A DNA stretch of 64,000 nucleotides, taken from assembly GCA_041905795.1 (NCBI GenBank), contig JAYRKL010000001.1:186001-250000 (forward strand), written 5' to 3'. The stretch comes from SHVO01 sp041905795. GTDB taxonomy: Bacteria > Pseudomonadota > Alphaproteobacteria > Rhodospirillales > Rhodospirillaceae. Positions 51,320-58,450 of this stretch are shown piece by piece. Made by a program: the position numbers and the translations under genes. Within the stretch, counting starts at the first letter, position 1, and every line of letters begins with the position of its first letter. The notes below the pieces were generated by a model. It had not been told where the DNA came from. It did no database searches and saw only the letters and a program-made list of their open reading frames with translations.

Positions 51320-52654
51320 CTATTTCGCGGCCGCGGGCGGCTGCAGCACTTCGGCGAGCATTCTATAGCAACTGTCGAGATCGGTATGGTCGTCCTTGCG
51401 CTGGCGCAGGAACGCCTCGAGGCGCGGGTAGTAGTAGATGGCTTCGTCCACGTCCGGGTTGGTGCCCTTGCGGTAGGCGCCGAGGCGGATGAGTTCGGCC
51501 ATGTCTTCATAGGCCGAGATCAGCTTTCGCGCGCGGTACACCAAGGCATTCTGCTCGTCGGTGTTGCATCCCGGCATGGTACGCGAAATCGACTTGAGGA
51601 TATTCATCGCCGGGTAGCGGCCGCGCTCGGCAATGGCGCGGTCGAGCACGATATGCCCGTCCAGGATCCCTCTGACCGCATCGGAAATCGGTTCGTTATG
51701 GTCGTCGCCTTCGACCAGTACCGTGAACAGGCCGGTGATATTGCCGGATTTGCGGCGCCCGGGGCCGGCGCGCTCCAGGAGCTTGGGCAGTTCCGCGAAC
51801 ACCGTCGGTGTGTAGCCTTTGGCGGCGGGCGGCTCGCCCGCGGACAGGCTGATCTCGCGCTGCGCCATGGCGAAACGGGTGACCGAGTCCATGAGGCACA
51901 GGACGTTCTTGCCCTGGTCGCGGAAATATTCCGCCACGGCCATGGTGACGTAAGCCGCCTGGCGGCGCATGAGCGGGGCCTCGTCGGAGGTCGAGACCAC
52001 GACCACCGCGCGCGCCATGCCTTCGGGACCGAGATCGTCTTCGATGAACTCGCGGGCCTCGCGGCCGCGCTCGCCCACCAGGCCGACCACGGTGACGTCG
52101 GCATTGGTGTAACGCGCCATCATCGACAGCACGGTTGACTTGCCCACGCCCGAGCCGGCGAAAATGCCCATGCGCTGGCCGTGGCAGCTGGTGGTGAAGG
52201 TATTCAGCGCCCGTACGCCGAGATCGAGCTTGCCGCCGACCCGCTTGCGTGTATGCGCGGGCGGCGGGGGCGCCTTGATGGGATAGGCCTGGGCGCCGGC
52301 GCCAAGAGCGCCGCCGCCGTCCACAGGCTTGCCCATGGCGTTGATGACGCGGCCCAGCCAGGACTCATTGGGATAGATCGCGGGCGCGGCTTCGGCGATC
52401 TCGGCGCGGCAGCCGAGCCCGATCCCTTCCAGCGGGCCGAACGGCATGACCAGCGCGCGGCCTTCGCGGAATCCGACCACCTCGCACTGCACGACGCGGC
52501 CGTCGCGGGCGATGATGTTGCAGCGGTCGCCGACCGAGAGATTGTGAACCCCCGACACCTCGACCAACAGACCCTGGACCCCAGCCACCTTGCCGAACAC
52601 CTGATGGGTCGGCAGCCGCTCCAGTTCACTCAAAAGGGAGGTGATCCCATCCAC
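51320..52654 (-). CDS. fliI: FliI, flagellar export ATPase, 444 aa
   Basis: ATPase of the flagellar type III export apparatus. Walker A GIFAGSGVGKSTVLSMMAR, VGLVGERGREAREF, Walker B NVLCLMDSVTRFA with the following MAQREISLSAGE, and a C-terminal domain with NILKSISRTMPG and ARKLISAYEDMAELIRLGAY. Length is typical. ATG 52654, with AAAAGGGAGGTG just upstream as a strong ribosome site. Divergent from ctrA across a 367-bp region rich in palindromes; fliI-fliJ beside ctrA is a known alphaproteobacterial neighbourhood. Confidence 0.97.
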   Translation of the reverse strand: MDGITSLLSELERLPTHQVFGKVAGVQGLLVEVSGVHNLSVGDRCNIIARDGRVVQCEVVGFREGRALVMPFGPLEGIGLGCRAEIAEAAPAIYPNESWLGRVINAMGKPVDGGGALGAGAQAYPIKAPPPPAHTRKRVGGKLDLGVRALNTFTTSCHGQRMGIFAGSGVGKSTVLSMMARYTNADVTVVGLVGERGREAREFIEDDLGPEGMARAVVVVSTSDEAPLMRRQAAYVTMAVAEYFRDQGKNVLCLMDSVTRFAMAQREISLSAGEPPAAKGYTPTVFAELPKLLERAGPGRRKSGNITGLFTVLVEGDDHNEPISDAVRGILDGHIVLDRAIAERGRYPAMNILKSISRTMPGCNTDEQNALVYRARKLISAYEDMAELIRLGAYRKGTNPDVDEAIYYYPRLEAFLRQRKDDHTDLDSCYRMLAEVLQPPAAAK

Positions 52655-52669
52655 CGCTGTTAATCCTTT

Positions 52670-52723
52670 TCTAGGCGCGCCTCCGGCGCGACATGGTCTA
52701 GGCGCGCCTCCGGCGCGACGTGG
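52670..52723. repeat. Tandem repeat, 2 x 27 bp, in the fliI leader
   Basis: Two adjacent 27-bp units starting TCTAGGCGCGCCTCCGGCGC differ at one position. Each contains the palindrome GGCGCGCC and a second GGCGCG. It lies 16-69 bp upstream of the fliI start codon, inside the likely leader. Confidence 0.8.
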
Positions 52724-52749
52724 CAGCGCCCCAAGTGTTATCCCCAGGA

Positions 52750-52791
52750 CCTTAACGGCCTGACTGTACCCTTAACCTATTGCCGTTAAGG
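52750..52791. promoter_or_regulatory. Dyad CCTTAACGGC-N22-GCCGTTAAGG
   Basis: Two 10-bp perfectly inverted arms around 22 bp that contain another TTAACC (52772-52777). TTAA half-sites at both arms and the centre point to CtrA or a related regulator acting on fliI and ctrA. Confidence 0.45.
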
Positions 52792-52917
52792 ACGAGTAAA
52801 GCCCAATCTCCATAAAAATATCATTTATAACAGTGTGTTATATAATTATCCTCGCGTATCGCTTTCGCGTTAGGAATTCTTGATAAAAGGTGTTAATATT
52901 AACTTCTGCTCGGGGCT

Positions 52918-53006
52918 CTAGGCGTGATCGGGCCGATCACACCCTAGATTTGGATTTGGCGCATTTTCGACGGCGGACCGGCCTCCACTTCGCCGGAAAA
53001 TGCTCT
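52918..53006. repeat. RIME-like composite palindromic element, copy 1
   Basis: Two successive hairpins: CTAGG.GTGATC/GATCAC.CCTAG (52918-52947) and GCATTTTC..CGGCG/CGCCGGAAAATGC (52961-53003), joined by an ATTTGG segment. The second copy at 54374-54475 shares both hairpins and the linker. The GCATTTTC-...-GAAAATGCTCT form resembles the RIME/BRU-type intergenic repeats of alphaproteobacteria. It ends 15 bp before ctrA. Confidence 0.75.
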
Positions 53007-53021
53007 AAGGGGGAACTGCAC

Positions 53022-53744
53022 ATGCGTATCCTATTGGTTGAGGACGATCCCTCAACAGCGCAAGCCATCACCACCATGCTGCGCAAGGAAGATTGGGTCA
53101 TCGATTCCACCGACATGGGGGAAGACGGCCTCGATCTCGGAAAAATTTACGATTATGACCTGATCATCCTGGACCTGATGCTGCCCGACATGGACGGCAT
53201 GGACGTGATCCGCCAGCTGCGCGCCGGCAAGATCGCCACCCCGGTCCTGATCCTCTCGGGCCTGCAGGAAGCCGACAAGAAGGTCCAGGGCTTCGGCGTC
53301 GGCGCCGACGACTACCTGACAAAACCTTTCAACCGCGAAGAACTGGTGGCCCGCATCCAGGCCATCGTGCGCCGCTCCAAGGGCCACGCCCAACCGAAGG
53401 TCCAGGTCGGCCGCCTCACGGTCAATCTGGAGGCCCGCACCGCCGAGGTCGACACCAACCCGCTCCACCTCACCGGCAAGGAATACGGCATCCTCGAACT
53501 GCTCGCCCTGCGCAAGGGCACGACGCTGACCAAGGAACAGTTCCTCAATCATCTCTACGGCGGCATGGATGAGCCGGAGCTGAAGATCATCGACGTGTTC
53601 ATCTGCAAGCTGCGCAAGAAGCTGGCCACCGCCACCGGCGGCGAAAGCTATATCGAGACCGTCTGGGGCCGCGGCTATGTGCTGCGGGAAACCGACGCGG
53701 CCGAGGCCGCGCCGGCCAGCGCCAAGAAGGTTGCCAGCGCTTAA
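53022..53744 (+). CDS. ctrA: CtrA, cell-cycle/motility master response regulator, 240 aa
   Basis: OmpR-family regulator. Receiver (1-120): MRILLVEDDPSTAQAI, phospho-acceptor Asp51 in LIILDLMLPDMDGMDVIR, Lys in YLTKPF. DNA-binding winged helix (about 130-225): LHLTGKEYGILELLALRKGT, LNHLYGGMDEPELKIIDVFICKL in two parts, and IETVWGRGYVLRE. The LYGGMDEPE stretch is typical of CtrA. The C-terminus ends KVASA; in Caulobacter a C-terminal AA is part of the degradation signal. ATG 53022 with AAGGGGGAA upstream. Directly followed by the sxtJ-like gene with no gap. Confidence 0.96.
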   Translation: MRILLVEDDPSTAQAITTMLRKEDWVIDSTDMGEDGLDLGKIYDYDLIILDLMLPDMDGMDVIRQLRAGKIATPVLILSGLQEADKKVQGFGVGADDYLTKPFNREELVARIQAIVRRSKGHAQPKVQVGRLTVNLEARTAEVDTNPLHLTGKEYGILELLALRKGTTLTKEQFLNHLYGGMDEPELKIIDVFICKLRKKLATATGGESYIETVWGRGYVLRETDAAEAAPASAKKVASA

Positions 53745-54170
53745 GTGTCCTCTTCCGGCTTCCACGAGGACTTCAAACGCACGGCGGACGAACCCAAGGC
53801 CTCCGAACGCTCGTTCGGACTTGTGTTCTCCGCCGTTTTTGCGCTCGTCGCCTTCCTGCCGCTGCTGGATCACCACGCCGTGCGCTGGTGGTCCGTCGTC
53901 GTTGCAGCCGCTTTCCTGATCCTGGCGCTGGCGGCGCCGCGCGTGTTGGCGTTCCCCAACTTGCTGTGGATGAAGCTCGGCAAGCTTCTGCACATGATCG
54001 TCAGCCCCGTGGTCATGAGCGCCCTGTTCATCGTCGCAGTGGTGCCGACGGCGGTGATCCTCAGGCTCATGGGCCGCGACCCTTTGCGCTTGAAGCTCGA
54101 TAAAAAGGCCGCGAGCTACTGGCAAAAGCGCGAAACCCGCGAGGACGCCTCGTTTACCCAGCAGTTTTAG
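53745..54170 (+). CDS. SxtJ-like small membrane protein, 141 aa
   Basis: Resembles the SxtJ family named from saxitoxin clusters and often found beside carbamoyltransferases. Hydrophobic segments at about 25-45 (GLVFSAVFALVAFLPLL), 48-65 (WWSVVVAAAFLILALAA) and 85-110 (MIVSPVVMSALFIVAVV), then a basic C-terminal segment DPLRLKLDKKAASYW. GTG 53745 comes right after the ctrA stop. Together with the next two genes it forms the usual SxtJ-DUF5989-carbamoyltransferase trio; the exact function of SxtJ is not established. Confidence 0.78.
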   Translation: MSSSGFHEDFKRTADEPKASERSFGLVFSAVFALVAFLPLLDHHAVRWWSVVVAAAFLILALAAPRVLAFPNLLWMKLGKLLHMIVSPVVMSALFIVAVVPTAVILRLMGRDPLRLKLDKKAASYWQKRETREDASFTQQF

Positions 54171-54227
54171 GGTTGTTTTTGGCCCGGTGACGGTGTTTTC
54201 TCGCGTCGCGTTCACGGAGCTGGATCC

Positions 54228-54377
54228 ATGTCGTTCCTCGCCGAATTCTGGAAATTCCTGAAGGTCCGGAAGAAGTTCTGGCTTCTGCCCATGATCCTGA
54301 TGCTGGTCTTGTTCGGCGGCCTGATCATGCTGGCCCAGGGCTCCGCCGTGGCGCCCTTCATCTACACGCTGTTCTAA
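54228..54377 (+). CDS. DUF5989-type small membrane protein, 49 aa
   Basis: A 49-residue protein starting MSFLAEFWKFLKVRKKFWL with one strong membrane helix (PMILMLVLFGGLIMLAQG) and ending FIYTLF. Small proteins of this pattern sit between SxtJ-like and carbamoyltransferase genes in many genomes. ATG 54228 with GGAGCTGGATCC upstream. Its stop codon lies in the first arm of the second RIME-like repeat. Confidence 0.8.
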   Translation: MSFLAEFWKFLKVRKKFWLLPMILMLVLFGGLIMLAQGSAVAPFIYTLF

Positions 54378-54475
54378 GGCGCGAGCCCTCATGTCGAAAC
54401 ATGATCGCGCCTTAGATTCATATTTGGTCGCATTTTCTACGGGGAACCGGCTTCCACTTCCCCGGAAAATGCTCT
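54374..54475. repeat. RIME-like composite palindromic element, copy 2
   Basis: First hairpin: CTAAGGCGCGA/TCGCGCCTTAG, an 11-bp perfect stem (54374-54384, 54405-54415). Second: GCATTTTC..CGGGG/CCCCGGAAAATGC (54430-54472). The layout matches copy 1, with stems changed in a compensatory way. It fills the gap up to the carbamoyltransferase TTG start at 54479. Confidence 0.75.
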
Positions 54476-54478
54476 GAC

Positions 54479-56308
54479 TTGCGCGTCCTTGGCCTCTCGG
54501 CGCTTTACCACGACAGCGCCGCGGCGCTGATCGACGGCGGCCGCATCGTCGCCGCCGCGCAAGAGGAACGCTTCACCCGCAAGAAGCACGACGCCAATCT
54601 CCCGCGGCACGCCATCGCCTCCTGCCTGGAGATCGCCGGCCTCACGCTGGCCGACGTCGACCTGGTGGCGTTCTATGAGAAGCCCTTCATCAAATTCGAA
54701 CGCCTGCTCGAAACCTATGCGGCGCTGGCGCCGGCCGGCTTCACCTCCTTCCGCCAGGCCATGCCGGTGTGGATCAAGGAGAAGCTGTTCCAGAAAGACC
54801 TGCTGCTGAAGGAACTGAAGACCTTCGCGCCCGACCTGGACTGGTCCGAGCGCCTGGTGTTCTCCGAGCATCACCTCAGTCATGCGGCGTCGGCGTTCTT
54901 CCCCTCGCCGTTCACGGAAGCCGCCGTCCTCACCATGGACGGCGTCGGCGAATGGACCACCACCTCCCTCGCCATTGGCAAAGGCAGCACCCTCGAGATC
55001 CAGCGCGAGATCCACTTCCCGCACTCGCTCGGCCTGCTCTATTCCGCCTTCACCTATTACACCGGCTTCAAGGTCAACTCCGGCGAGTACAAGGTGATGG
55101 GCCTCGCCCCCTACGGCGAGCCGAAATTCGCGCAGCTGATTCTCGATCACCTGATCGACCTCAAGCCCGACGGCACGTTCCGCCTGGACCAGAGCTATTT
55201 CGATTACTGCACCGGCCTGACCATGACCAACCGGCGCTTCGACGCCCTGTTCGGCGGGCCGCCTCGTAAATCAGAAGAGCCGCTCACCCAGCGCCACATG
55301 GACCTGGCGGCGTCGGTCCAGGCGGTGACGGAAGAAGCGGTCCTGCGCCTGGCGCGCGGCATCCGCGCCGAGACCGGGCTCAAGAACCTGTGTCTCGCCG
55401 GCGGCGTTGCCCTCAACTGCGTCGCCAACGGCAAGATCGTGCGCGAAGGCGTGTTCGACGACATCTGGGTGCAGCCAGCGGCGGGCGACGCCGGCGGCGC
55501 TCTCGGCGCGGCGCTGGCCGCCTATCATTTGCACGCCAAGCAACCGCGCAGCCCGCGCACCGGATCGGACGACATGCACGGCGCCCTGCTCGGCAACGCC
55601 TTCGATGACGCGGAGATCGAAAAACAGCTGAGCGCCGCAGGGGCCCGGTTCGAAAAACTGACCGAAACGCAGATCATCGAACAGACCGCCGCAGCCCTGG
55701 CCGCCAATGCCGCGGTCGGCTGGTTTCAAGGCCGCATGGAGTTCGGGCCGCGCGCGCTGGGCGCCCGTTCGATCCTCGGCAATCCCGCCGACCCGGAGAT
55801 GCAGCGCACCCTCAATCTTAAAGTCAAATACCGCGAGAGCTTCCGCCCCTTCGCGCCGGCGGTGCTGCGCGAAGACCTCGGCGACTGGTTCGAACTGGAC
55901 TGCGACAGCCCCTACATGCTGCTGGTGGCGGGCGTGCGCGCCGACAAGCGCCGCGCCGTCGACGACGCCGGCAAGTTCGGCCTGGACAAGCTCAACATGA
56001 CCCGCTCGGCCATCCCCGCCGTCACCCACGTCGACTATTCCGCCCGCGTGCAAACCGTGACCGCGGAGGTGAACCCGCGCTTCCACGCCCTGCTCGCGCG
56101 CTTCAAGTCACTCACCGGCATTCCGGTTCTGGTGAACACCAGCTTCAACGTGCGCGGCGAGCCCATCGTCTGCACCCCCGCTGACGCCTTCCGCTGCTTC
56201 ATGGCCACCGGGCTCGATGTTCTCGCGGTCGGGAATTTCATCCTGCGCAAGGCCGACCAGGACCCGGCGCTGAAGCTGGACTACACCAGCGCCTTCGCAC
56301 CTGATTAG
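54479..56308 (+). CDS. Carbamoyltransferase of the NodU/CmcH family, 609 aa
   Basis: Transfers a carbamoyl group from carbamoyl phosphate, via a carbamoyl adenylate, to a hydroxyl of a sugar or small molecule. N-terminal Kae1-like domain (about 1-370): VLGLSALYHDSAAALI, FSEHHLSHAASAFF with the metal-binding histidines, LTMDGVGEWTTT and CLAGGVALNCVANG. C-terminal YrdC-like domain: GRMEFGPRALGARSILG, FRPFAPAVLRED, NTSFNVRGEPIVC. The first in-frame start is TTG 54479. Third gene of the SxtJ/DUF5989/carbamoyltransferase group. The target is unknown; glycans made by region 1 enzymes are one option. Confidence 0.93.
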   Translation: MRVLGLSALYHDSAAALIDGGRIVAAAQEERFTRKKHDANLPRHAIASCLEIAGLTLADVDLVAFYEKPFIKFERLLETYAALAPAGFTSFRQAMPVWIKEKLFQKDLLLKELKTFAPDLDWSERLVFSEHHLSHAASAFFPSPFTEAAVLTMDGVGEWTTTSLAIGKGSTLEIQREIHFPHSLGLLYSAFTYYTGFKVNSGEYKVMGLAPYGEPKFAQLILDHLIDLKPDGTFRLDQSYFDYCTGLTMTNRRFDALFGGPPRKSEEPLTQRHMDLAASVQAVTEEAVLRLARGIRAETGLKNLCLAGGVALNCVANGKIVREGVFDDIWVQPAAGDAGGALGAALAAYHLHAKQPRSPRTGSDDMHGALLGNAFDDAEIEKQLSAAGARFEKLTETQIIEQTAAALAANAAVGWFQGRMEFGPRALGARSILGNPADPEMQRTLNLKVKYRESFRPFAPAVLREDLGDWFELDCDSPYMLLVAGVRADKRRAVDDAGKFGLDKLNMTRSAIPAVTHVDYSARVQTVTAEVNPRFHALLARFKSLTGIPVLVNTSFNVRGEPIVCTPADAFRCFMATGLDVLAVGNFILRKADQDPALKLDYTSAFAPD

Positions 56309-57108
56309 GTTTTGGCGAACACCGAAAGGCCGGCGTCAACCGTGCGAAAGCCGTCCGCCACGCCGGCGGTGGTTTCCGAGGCGCCAAGGTACAGCCGTCC
56401 GTCCTCAGCCATGACGTTGCGCAGCTTGCCGAGCACCGCGGCCTTGGATGAGAGATCGAAATAGGCCAGGACGTTACGGCACAGGACAACATCGAATTGC
56501 CCGAGCGGCGCGAGGTCGTCCAGCAGGTTCCAGGCCTTGAATTCGACCATGCCGCGCACCGATTCATCCAGCACCCAGAGGTCCAGGTTCTTGTTGAAAT
56601 GACGGGCCAGCACGCTCACCGGCAATCCCCGCTGGACCTCGAACTGGGTGTAGGCGCCGCGGCGCGCCACCGCCAGCGCCGCCGCGGACAGGTCGATGCC
56701 GACGATGTCGATCCGCCAGTCCGGCACGAACCAGCCGCTCTCCAGCACCGCGAACGCCGCCGAGTAGGCTTCCTGTCCGGTGGACACCCCGGCGCAGAGC
56801 AGGCGCAGGCGCCTGTCGGGCCGCGCGCGGGACAGGGCCCGCAGCGTTTCGTCGCGCAGGTGGACGAAGGGCTTCCAGTCGCGGAAGAAGCCGGTGTCCT
56901 TGGTCATCATGGCGTCGAGCAGTTCGCACGCCAGGTCGCCGGCGCCTCCCCGCACCAGCCCGATCAATTCGCCCGTATCCTTGAGGCGATGACGGCGCAC
57001 GACCGGGCTCAAGCGGGTCTCGACGATATAACCCTTGTCGCGCGTCAGCACGAAGCCGGTGCGGGTGCGGATCAATTCCGCCGCATAGGCGAACTCATCC
57101 GGCGTCAT
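56305..57108 (-). CDS. cheR: CheR, chemoreceptor glutamate methyltransferase, 267 aa
   Basis: SAM-dependent methyltransferase for receptor glutamates. N-terminal helical domain (about 1-75; FVLTRDKGYIVETRLSPV), then TKDTGFFRDWKPFVHL, the SAM loop LLCAGVSTGQEAYSAAF, IVGIDLSAAALAVARRG and FDVVLCRNVLAYFD. Length is typical. ATG 57108; it follows cheY by 9 bp, making a chpT-cheY-cheR unit. Convergent with, and overlapping by 4 bp, the carbamoyltransferase. Confidence 0.93.
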   Translation of the reverse strand: MTPDEFAYAAELIRTRTGFVLTRDKGYIVETRLSPVVRRHRLKDTGELIGLVRGGAGDLACELLDAMMTKDTGFFRDWKPFVHLRDETLRALSRARPDRRLRLLCAGVSTGQEAYSAAFAVLESGWFVPDWRIDIVGIDLSAAALAVARRGAYTQFEVQRGLPVSVLARHFNKNLDLWVLDESVRGMVEFKAWNLLDDLAPLGQFDVVLCRNVLAYFDLSSKAAVLGKLRNVMAEDGRLYLGASETTAGVADGFRTVDAGLSVFAKT

Positions 57109-57117
57109 GGGACTCTT

Positions 57118-57486
57118 TTAACCGAGCAGCCCCAGCAGCAGGAATTTGCTGGCAACGATCTCGCTGTCGAAAGGCTTCATGATGTATTCGTCGGCCCCTG
57201 CCGCCACGGCATCGCGGATGTCGGACGCTTCGTTGCGGGCCGTGCAGAACACCACCTTGGCCGCGCCCCCGCCCGGCAGCGCACGCAAAGCGCGCATGAG
57301 GTCGGGCCCCGTCATCTGGGCCATGTCCCATTCCGTCAGCACCACATCCGGCATGGCGGCCTCGCAGGCCGTCAGCGCGTCGTAACCGTCGGCGGCCTCG
57401 GCGGAGGCGAACCCGAGGTCCTGGACGATTTTCGCCGCCACGCGGCGGATCACCCGGGAATCGTCGACCACCAGACATAGTTTCAT
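57118..57486 (-). CDS. CheY-like response regulator with Glu at the phospho-acceptor position, 122 aa
   Basis: Single receiver domain: LCLVVDDSRVIRRVAAKIV with the acidic pair at 8-9, FCTAR with the Thr, and YIMKPF with the Lys. At the acceptor position the chain reads VVLTEWDMAQMTG, so Glu52 stands where Asp is expected (LLDWNMP in relatives). Asp54 is two residues away. Glu at this site can mimic phosphorylation, so this protein may be constitutively active or have lost phospho-control. It overlaps chpT by 4 bp and precedes cheR. Confidence 0.88.
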   Translation of the reverse strand: MKLCLVVDDSRVIRRVAAKIVQDLGFASAEAADGYDALTACEAAMPDVVLTEWDMAQMTGPDLMRALRALPGGGAAKVVFCTARNEASDIRDAVAAGADEYIMKPFDSEIVASKFLLLGLLG

Positions 57487-58127
57487 CGATCACAGCGGAC
57501 GGCCACGGTGACCGCGCCCTCCTGGGACGCGACCTCCAGGGCGCAACCGGCGGCGCGGACCATGCGGCCGGCGAGGAACGCCTGGATGGTTTTGGCGCTG
57601 AGGTCCGCGGCGGCGGTCTTCCCGCTCAGCGCGGCCTCGAGTTCGTCGCGCCGCGCCATCGAGCGCGTGGACTGGCCCTTGGCCTCGATGCGCAGAGACT
57701 CCCCTTCGGCGCCGATCGTGAGTTCCTTGCAGCCCGGTTGCATCTCCAGCGCCGCGAGGCACAGATTCAAGACCGCCTGGCGCCATACGGTACCCACGGC
57801 CGCCGCGAACCGTTCGAACGCCGCCGTCTGGGGCCACCGCACCTTGGGCTTGCCGTCGCCGCCGGTGGTGGCGCCAAGGTAGCCGTCGAGAAGGCTTTCC
57901 ATGTCGAGTGCGCCGCCGGCGGCGCCGAGCGCCGCGCGCACGAATTTAAGCTTCAGGGAGGCCGCCGCGGAGCTGTCGCCGATCAGGCTCAGGGTTTCGG
58001 CGTCGGCCGCGCCCGGGTCGCCGCCGATCAGTTCCACGCCCGCGGCAACGGCCCCGATCGGCCCTGCCAGGTCGTGGCACAGTCGCGTGCACAGCAGCTG
58101 GGCCAACTCCAAATCACTGTCGCTCAT
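57483..58127 (-). CDS. chpT: ChpT-type histidine phosphotransferase, 214 aa
   Basis: ChpT passes phosphate from the CckA kinase to CtrA and CpdR. The phospho-accepting helix is LLCTRLCHDLAGPIGAVAAG (His18), followed by a degenerate ATPase-like C-terminal domain without ATP-binding motifs (about 90-214, RQAVLNLCLAALEM). ATG 58127 with AGGA six bases upstream is preferred to TTG 58133. Its coupling with cheY and cheR and the ctrA gene 4 kb away place both ends of the CtrA phosphorelay in the window; cckA is not seen. Confidence 0.88.
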   Translation of the reverse strand: MSDSDLELAQLLCTRLCHDLAGPIGAVAAGVELIGGDPGAADAETLSLIGDSSAAASLKLKFVRAALGAAGGALDMESLLDGYLGATTGGDGKPKVRWPQTAAFERFAAAVGTVWRQAVLNLCLAALEMQPGCKELTIGAEGESLRIEAKGQSTRSMARRDELEAALSGKTAAADLSAKTIQAFLAGRMVRAAGCALEVASQEGAVTVAVRCDR

Positions 58128-58213
58128 TGCCAATCCTGAAAACCTTGAGGGACTGTATCAGGCCCCCCACCCTTCATAAAACCCACTAAAACCCGGTGAA
58201 GAGCGTTAAGATC

Positions 58214-58402
58214 ATGGACATGCAGCAGGGATTGGCCCCGGGCGAACGCGTCATCAACCCGGCCCGGCCGGACTGGGGCCTGGGCCAGGTGCAGTCCGTG
58301 GTCGGCGCGCGCGTGACCGTGAATTTCGAGCATATGGGCAAAATGACCATCAATACCGCGGTCGTGATCCTGGAAACGGTGGCGGAGGATTCGCGGTCGT
58401 GA
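58214..58402 (+). CDS. DUF3553 small protein, 62 aa
   Basis: Small beta-barrel-like protein with the DUF3553 pattern PGERVINPARPDWGLGQVQS then VNFEHMGKMTIN. This resembles the CarD/RID-like fold seen at the end of some helicases. Function of the stand-alone form is not established. ATG 58214 is the likely start; GTG 58196 would add six residues. It lies 48 bp ahead of moaA. Confidence 0.78.
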   Translation: MDMQQGLAPGERVINPARPDWGLGQVQSVVGARVTVNFEHMGKMTINTAVVILETVAEDSRS

Positions 58403-58450
58403 ACCCGGTTCCGCTCTCCTATAGTCCGCGGCCCTCGGGGCGCTGATGAC

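Larger units (their letters stand above)
52655..53021. other. Gene-free divergent regulatory region between fliI and ctrA
   Basis: This 367-bp region has no gene. From the fliI side it holds a 2 x 27-bp tandem repeat (52670-52723), a dyad with CCTTAACGGC/GCCGTTAAGG arms (52750-52791), an AT-rich part with TATAACA-GTG-TGTTATA (52826-52842) and TATAAT at 52841-52846, a 12-bp palindrome GTTAATATTAAC (52892-52903), and a RIME-like element (52918-53006). Several TTAA half-sites suggest CtrA autoregulation, though none has the exact 7-bp spacing. Confidence 0.65.

Noticed and set aside
5009..58220. GCGTTAAGATCA shared by the regions before the genes at 5040 and 58214
   Set aside because: A 12-bp match in two unrelated leaders without symmetry or a third copy is likely chance.
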